DNA of 64,000 nt from positions 1,059,867 through 1,123,866 of the forward strand of contig CAJNOP010000002.1 of assembly GCA_905250075.1 (NCBI GenBank), in the 5' to 3' direction. Each line of letters starts with the position of its first letter. Position 1 is the first letter of the stretch. Origin of the DNA: Rotaria sp. Silwood1. Its lineage: Eukaryota > Rotifera > Eurotatoria > Philodinida > Philodinidae. The notes beneath the pieces were generated by a model, which had not been told where the DNA came from, made no database searches, and was given only the letters and a program-made list of their open reading frames with translations. This document shows, one piece after another, positions 45,063-64,000 of the stretch. Made by a program: the position numbers and the translations under genes.

Positions 45063-46220
45063 TCATCTGACAATCGGCACAATTTCACCGGTTCGTGCTG
45101 CTTCACGAATAGCAACAATTGCTTCTTGCACTTTATAAACAATTTCAAAAGATGTAAGTTCTGTAAATGTTGATCGAGGTATTTGATTTATTAATGATTC
45201 TTTTAGATGTCCAATGAAATAATAAAATGATTGAATAAAAATTAATGGTATTTCAGGATTTTCATATGAAAATTGTGAAAATTTTTCATTTGTATCCGAA
45301 TGAAATGAATCAATTAATGTTTGATCATCAAACTTAAAACGGCGTAATATTAAACGATAATCATTAACAATAAGTGCACATTTTGATGCTATTATTATTA
45401 ATTCTTGATTATATGTTGATGATATATGTGAATTTGATATTATATTAACACATATAGGTGGTAAACGTGTTGAACGATTATAATTTATATGAAATGAACA
45501 TGTTGTTTCATTTGGTGATTGAATATAAGCATGACTTATTGTTGATAAATATTGTGTACCAAATAAATAAAAAAGTATAAAAAGTGCAAATGAACCAAAT
45601 CGATTAAGAAGACTACTATTTATTCGATCATCCGAACATGATTTTAATGAACAACAACGAATACGAAATTCAATTGATTGAATATCACCTAAAAAAGGCA
45701 AAAGAAATAATTAAAAAAAGATTTTTTTTTTCTTTAAATAAAATATATTTCTACCTATATTTATTTGTTCATCATAAAGATAATGTTTAAGTTTAATAAA
45801 TGTTGGTAAAAATCCAATTGGATAACAATAACAACATAATTGTTGTTGAATTTGTTGTATTGATATAAGTGATTTTGGATCGACATTAAATGGTGGCATA
45901 CAAACAACATGATGATTACATGGTTTTATAATTGAAGTACTTGTTATACTTTTCATAAGTGGTAAATGTTGATCAGTTTCTGTACAAATAAAGATAAGAT
46001 ATGATTGTGTTGCATTATTTAATAGTTGATCAAGTGATGCTAATGAACAAGAATATGAATCAATGTTTAATGTATCTTTACATAATGAAATTACATCAGA
46101 TGTTAATCGACCTGGTGACCAGAGATGAACTATTTGAAAACCAAAAGCACGTAAAAGTGGTACAACTACTTTAACGATAGGGTTAACACCAATAATTAAT
46201 ATAGGAGGTATGGACGGCAT
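45063..46220 (-). CDS. GFOD1/2-like Gfo/Idh/MocA family protein
   Basis: Two exons, 46220-45755 and 45688-45063, give 363 residues (GFOD1 about 390). The N-terminal Rossmann-like part reads PILIIGVNPIVKVVVPLLRA, aligned with the GFOD start. It continues FGFQIVHLWSPGR and YPIGFLPTFIKLKHYLYDE, which fits the GFOD motif LRFLPAFVRMKQL. The C-terminal part ends AIREAARTGEIVPIV, like the GFOD tail. The catalytic EKP motif of true Gfo/Idh/MocA dehydrogenases is not visible; KPCNHHVV stands in its place. GFOD proteins also lack a proven oxidoreductase activity. The glycine-rich dinucleotide loop is poor here (GVNPIV), so cofactor binding is uncertain. An AAATTTCAG acceptor abuts the ATG directly, consistent with trans-splicing. 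ZNHIT3 follows 182 bp downstream. Confidence 0.78.
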
Positions 46221-46945
46221 CTGAAATTTTGATATAGTCGAAACACAATATTGAATAATGTTTTTTTTTACCGTTATTAGTATACCTTTTATTTTTGATT
46301 AGTACTATATACAAATAGGAAAAAAAACTGACAATTATACAAGGTTAAAAATACACACATTTACTGTGTAAGATATATGAACATAAAAGCGCATCTTACC
46401 AACGAAATGCATTATTGTATAAAGTTGGTGTACGAATAACAAGTGGGAAAATTTATAAAAACAACACAAAATATAAAATAAGAATACTGCAGTTACGAAC
46501 AGAATTATATTTTATATATTTTTATATTCTTCGCATCTATATTAATGATTATTCATCTCCAATATTCATGTTATTAAAAGACGGAAAACACAAGCATATG
46601 TGAAATAAACATAATAGAAATAAAATGATATGACCCATGATCAATATTTCGACAATCTATATATATATATACGAGAATACTGACAACGGCAACAAAAAAG
46701 AAAACACAGATAAGTGTCTATTTACAAACATAAAGAAAAAAAGGCATAAGTAAAACAATTCGTCTCGGAAGAACGATATCAGATCATTAGAGAAAAGAAA
46801 AATACCAACGAAAAAATAATTATAAGAATACTGTCGACTAGGCTTTTTGCGATTCACATATATTGCATTTGACACAAAAAACAGAAAAACAGAGAAACAA
46901 AAAAAAGAGATTAGATGCGGATTATCATGTGTATTTCATTCTAAA
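46221..46945. other. Spacer between CASK and the GFOD-like gene
   Basis: 725 bp of AT-rich sequence with no recognised gene. It holds the CASK 3' UTR and possibly the promoter of the GFOD-like/ZNHIT3 pair. Confidence 0.5.
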
Positions 46946-60100
<13,155 letters not shown>

Positions 60101-63100
60101 GATAACAATCGACGAAACAACATCAATAGATGCTTATTGTCGATCAATATAATACAAAAACAAAAACAAAAACATACACATACTAAAGATTCAAGAACGA
60201 CATCAACTATGAACAAATAAAAATATGAACGATATGTCAATATGAACTATAGGACTGAATAAAAAACAGTAAATGAATGATGAATACGATACGATATAAA
60301 GACATAATAGTCTGTGCTAAAGAAAATGGCTAATCAGGCTAATTTGATTGTGTTCCTTATCATCCTAACATGATGAGTTCGAACATGAAGATGAAATACC
60401 AACAATTAGCTTTAGCCAAATTGAAGACGAGAAAGGAAAAGGCCGAGATAGATATAATATGTAGAGAAAAGAATAAGAAAAAAAAAGTAAACAAACAACC
60501 AGGAACAGAACAAATTATTGATTGATTGATCTACTGACAATTGCATCGGATTCGTCTATCCTTCAGCCATTATTTATCCATATACTAAATGAGAGAATTT
60601 GTTTTTTGAGAGCTGACTCGTTTATCAAGATTTACATATATGTGTTGTTGTTGATGAGAGATAGATAAGATTTATGAAAAACATGATAAGAATTAGTTTG
60701 AAAACAACCATTGACAGATGACACTAGATGCTGTTACATTGTGAGAACAGTTTTTATGAAACTAACGTTAATTTATGTGAGTTTAAGTTAAATCAAGTCA
60801 TATAAAGTCAACTTAATTGATTTCATGCAAAATCAAATCTCTATGAATATATATTGCATATATATAGGATATTCAAACAGTTTCCAGACTGATTTCATTT
60901 CAACACAACATGCAGTGTTATTATGTCAGTATTATTGACTGTGTATCATTTATGCCGCTCTCTATCTTTAGACATCATAATCTCTAACTAATTAAACTAT
61001 GAAAATATAAGATAGATTTTAGAATTCTTCGTAACATATGAATAATATATTGAAAATTTGAGCAAAATTTTTATGCTTTGAAAGGTTAATTGCTATATAA
61101 TGTTTACGAATATATGTTGATAACTTACGATGATAATGCTCTATCAGATACTGTGATATTTGAAGAAATTCGTCGTGTCAAAAGCGAAGAGCTAACTACT
61201 GATAATAGTTCCAGATGTAATCAATTCGTCGTTGGCATCATGTAAGGAATGTGACATTTTCATGGTTTGACTTAGATTAAATGTAATTTATTATGCAAAA
61301 TATAAACAATATCCTCTATTTTCCTGCTATCGGCAATGCAACTGTCTTCGATCATCTAACTACTAAAATTGATCATTGTTATATTATTTGTGTCGAAATG
61401 ACTATCAATATATAATAATTATCTATGTTTCAAACGAACATTCTATGCAGATGATGTAATGAGCGTTGTAGAATAGATCATTATAAACTGTAACTACATG
61501 ATCAACAACGTTAGAATAAGCATATCTACCTAAAACAAGAAACTTAACTTCATCGAACGATGCTCAAACTTTTTGATTTTCTATCAGTATATTTAGATAT
61601 GCTTCATTGCTTTCATAAGTATATTTAATTTAGTAGAACTGGTGATATATAAATAGAGAACTGTATTAACTCACACTGACAAAAATACACATCTAGCAGT
61701 GTTTATTGCTGTTTTGAAATAAATTCATTCTAGAACTTTTTTAACGCTTTATGTATATTATCTATAACATAAGAAAGTGATCCTTAGTTCAATTCGGTTC
61801 TTCATAAGTATGTCTTATCTCTGTAAATACAACAATAACGTTCTTAGACACGTCGTTTTTAGTTCTAATGCTGTTTACTGATAGATAATAGATAAAGTTT
61901 AGCAGTGATTGGATTACGTCAGTTCTGAGCTCCCGGAACTCTCTAAAGAATGTGAGTACGAGCTTTGGTTTTCTGTACACATATCACCACACCCATATTT
62001 GAGTATCCACAGTGAAGATTGTATCCTCTATTTGTCATTTCTCGTAGCATTTCTGACATCCTGAACTTTCGAACGTAAAACATCGTTGCAGTTGTTTAAA
62101 ATTTGTGAATAAACAAAGCGTGATGATCTATGTTTGGTTTAAAACACAATAAATCATTTGTTAGTTAAGTTTCAACGAATTCTTGAGTTCCGAGGAAGCC
62201 ATAAGTGAAGATGCACTTTTGAAAGTTCTAGTAACAAATCTAAAAGTAATTGAACTTTTACTAAGATTCCTCGAAGCGATCAAATTTTTAATATTTGTAT
62301 AATTCAGAATAGAATTTCTAGAAAAATCATTTTTTCGAAATTTATCTTGAAACTACTTTTACTTAGAAATCTCACATAGATTACTTTGAGTACAGAGTGT
62401 TAGAATCTTTAGATATGGCATGTTGGGATCTTGTTACAAAACAGACATCCTTTCAACAGTATCAAATAACATAAAAATATTTGAAAAACTTATAGTTCAA
62501 AGATATAAAGTCTAAAAATTGTGAAACTTTATATTCAAGTTCATATATGTGAGACTTATAAGTGGGGATAAGTTCAAGTGTAAAATTTTAAAAAATTATT
62601 TTTCTCGAAGTCTGCGGTTTTACATAAGTCGGTTTAATGCTATATGATATCTCTGTATAAAACAAAATCATCGAAATTGAAAGAAAAAAAAATCTAGGAA
62701 AGTAATGTTTTTACAAATAAAATGAAATTACTCTGTTATGATTTACCTTGAGAATAATTGAAAATAAGTTTTCAATAATATTCTTAGTATCATTTACAGT
62801 CAATCGTCAATATCATTAACAAATCCTCATTTCTTCATTTTTAAAATTCGCTACTATTATTACGACTTACATAACATTTGACAGTAGAATGTATTCATAT
62901 TACAAATGATTTGATATAAATCTGATTAAATTAAATCAAAAATTTATCTCGTCGTCTTCATAATGTGATACACCTGGTTTATATTTATACGATTCACGAT
63001 TCTTTTTGTTTCTTCATTATGTATTGGCTATTCACCTATATTCATTAGATAACTGTCTCTACGCTTTGATTAACAATTGATAATGCTTTTGTTTTTTCTC

Positions 63101-64000
63101 ATTCATGTGACGAGTACATTGAATGACACGAATATGATGAGTATGATTAGTCAATGATTTTACGTTTACAACACGAAAAGAAAACAAATAATATAATTTG
63201 AGAGAACCTAACGTTTTAGGCATATGATATGTCATTTCATCATATTGAGGTTACCAATTCTTTTTTTTAGAGAGGTAGGTTCAAATGAACAACCTATTTA
63301 AGTATTTGTTACCTTCTCTTTAAATTTCCTTCAAAATTTTAATGTAATGAGTTTTAGTTAATCACTAACAATAAACAAGGTGAAATATTTCTTTTAGAAA
63401 TTAGAAGAAAAAAGAAAACATCATCTGTCATTACTATTTATTACCTAAATTAAGAACATTCACAACTTTTAATCATGAGATTTTTATCCTACTGATGTCA
63501 TTCAGTTTATAGTTTTTATTCAATGTTGTCAGTCAGACTTAAAAGATACATGCTTGGTATTAACTCAGTCATTATTGATGATGTCGTTCTCTTGATTTCA
63601 ATGGTATACATGATATTTCATATTTATGGAAAAGGTTTTGAAGGAAAAGTTAAGTTTATTATCTTGTCGTCACATCATTAATATCCTTGTTGTTTTTTTT
63701 TCTCCACATATATACTGTTCTATAAAAAATATATATAATTTTTGACTTTTATCTCAATATTCTCATACCTACATGAAGAAAAAAGTACACTGACTAGAGA
63801 TTGTCGAATGGGTTCCGGACTTGAATCCAACGGATTTTAGTCGTTTGAGACACAAGAAAAACCAGAAAATAATATTTCGTATCTTCGGAGCGAGTATCCA
63901 GTTCTAATTAGAAAATTACGTTGAAAGTCTTAGAACACGGTTCCACAGAGTCCGAATCCGACGAATTCTAACAATGACTAGCCTAGAAAGAATTGATGGG
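60101..64000. other. 5' flank of CASK, no gene seen
   Basis: About 3.9 kb of AT-rich DNA with no recognised gene. The minus frame 61789-61980 lacks motifs. It probably contains CASK 5' UTR and regulatory sequence. GAGTCCGAATCCGAC-type words near 63945-63965 again resemble the hAT-like element's subterminal motif. Confidence 0.5.

Overview
This is a eukaryotic window. It is AT-rich and gene-sparse, with many short (about 50-70 bp) GT-AG introns and a few of 1-3.6 kb. The genes are animal genes: CASK, ERGIC1, PDHX, ZNHIT3, a GFOD-type protein, an SLC16 transporter and two class A GPCRs. Several features together point to a bdelloid rotifer, probably Rotaria-like: the AT content, the intron style, a decayed F-box/LRR-like family of the kind I associate with bdelloids, and TGTGGG-type repeats resembling the telomere repeat I recall for bdelloids. 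The species assignment is inference. I see no prokaryotic features, CRISPR array, rRNA or recognisable tRNA.

Layout. 1-412: the 3' end of an unknown Ser/Thr-rich protein gene (+). 3509-5901: an SLC16/monocarboxylate-type transporter in ten exons (+). 6284-9108: a class A GPCR in two exons (-). 12542-17365: ERGIC1 in seven exons, 290 codons (-). 17491-20327: PDHX in seven exons (-). About 20.5-35.4 kb is an island with no intact recognisable gene. It holds F-box/LRR-like pseudogenes, other gene relics, four palindromic or long-inverted-repeat elements, minisatellites, head-to-head telomere-like repeats and a 100-N assembly gap. 35516-38567: a predicted secreted/membrane protein with three chitin-binding type-2 modules and an EGF module (-). 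39211-39915: a nearly perfect 705-bp palindrome. 40691-42253: a second GPCR (-). 43572-44880: ZNHIT3 (-). 45063-46220: a GFOD-like Gfo/Idh/MocA protein (-). 46946-60100: the complete CASK scaffold gene, 19 exons and 949 codons (-), with a hAT-like non-autonomous element in one intron. 60101-64000: no gene seen.

For the seven genes with a fully joined model, exon junctions were read by hand and the summed coding lengths keep frame. In the chitin-binding gene one junction depends on a candidate 10-nt microexon. PDHX/ERGIC1 (125 bp apart) and GFOD-like/ZNHIT3 (182 bp apart) are tight same-strand pairs. Splice-acceptor-like AG sites lie 0-16 nt before the ATG of these four genes, as expected for spliced-leader trans-splicing, which is established in bdelloids. 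I found no novel enzymatic or defence system. The most unusual material is the 20.5-35.4 kb island, especially the inverted telomere-like tracts and the composite inverted-repeat element that splits an F-box gene.
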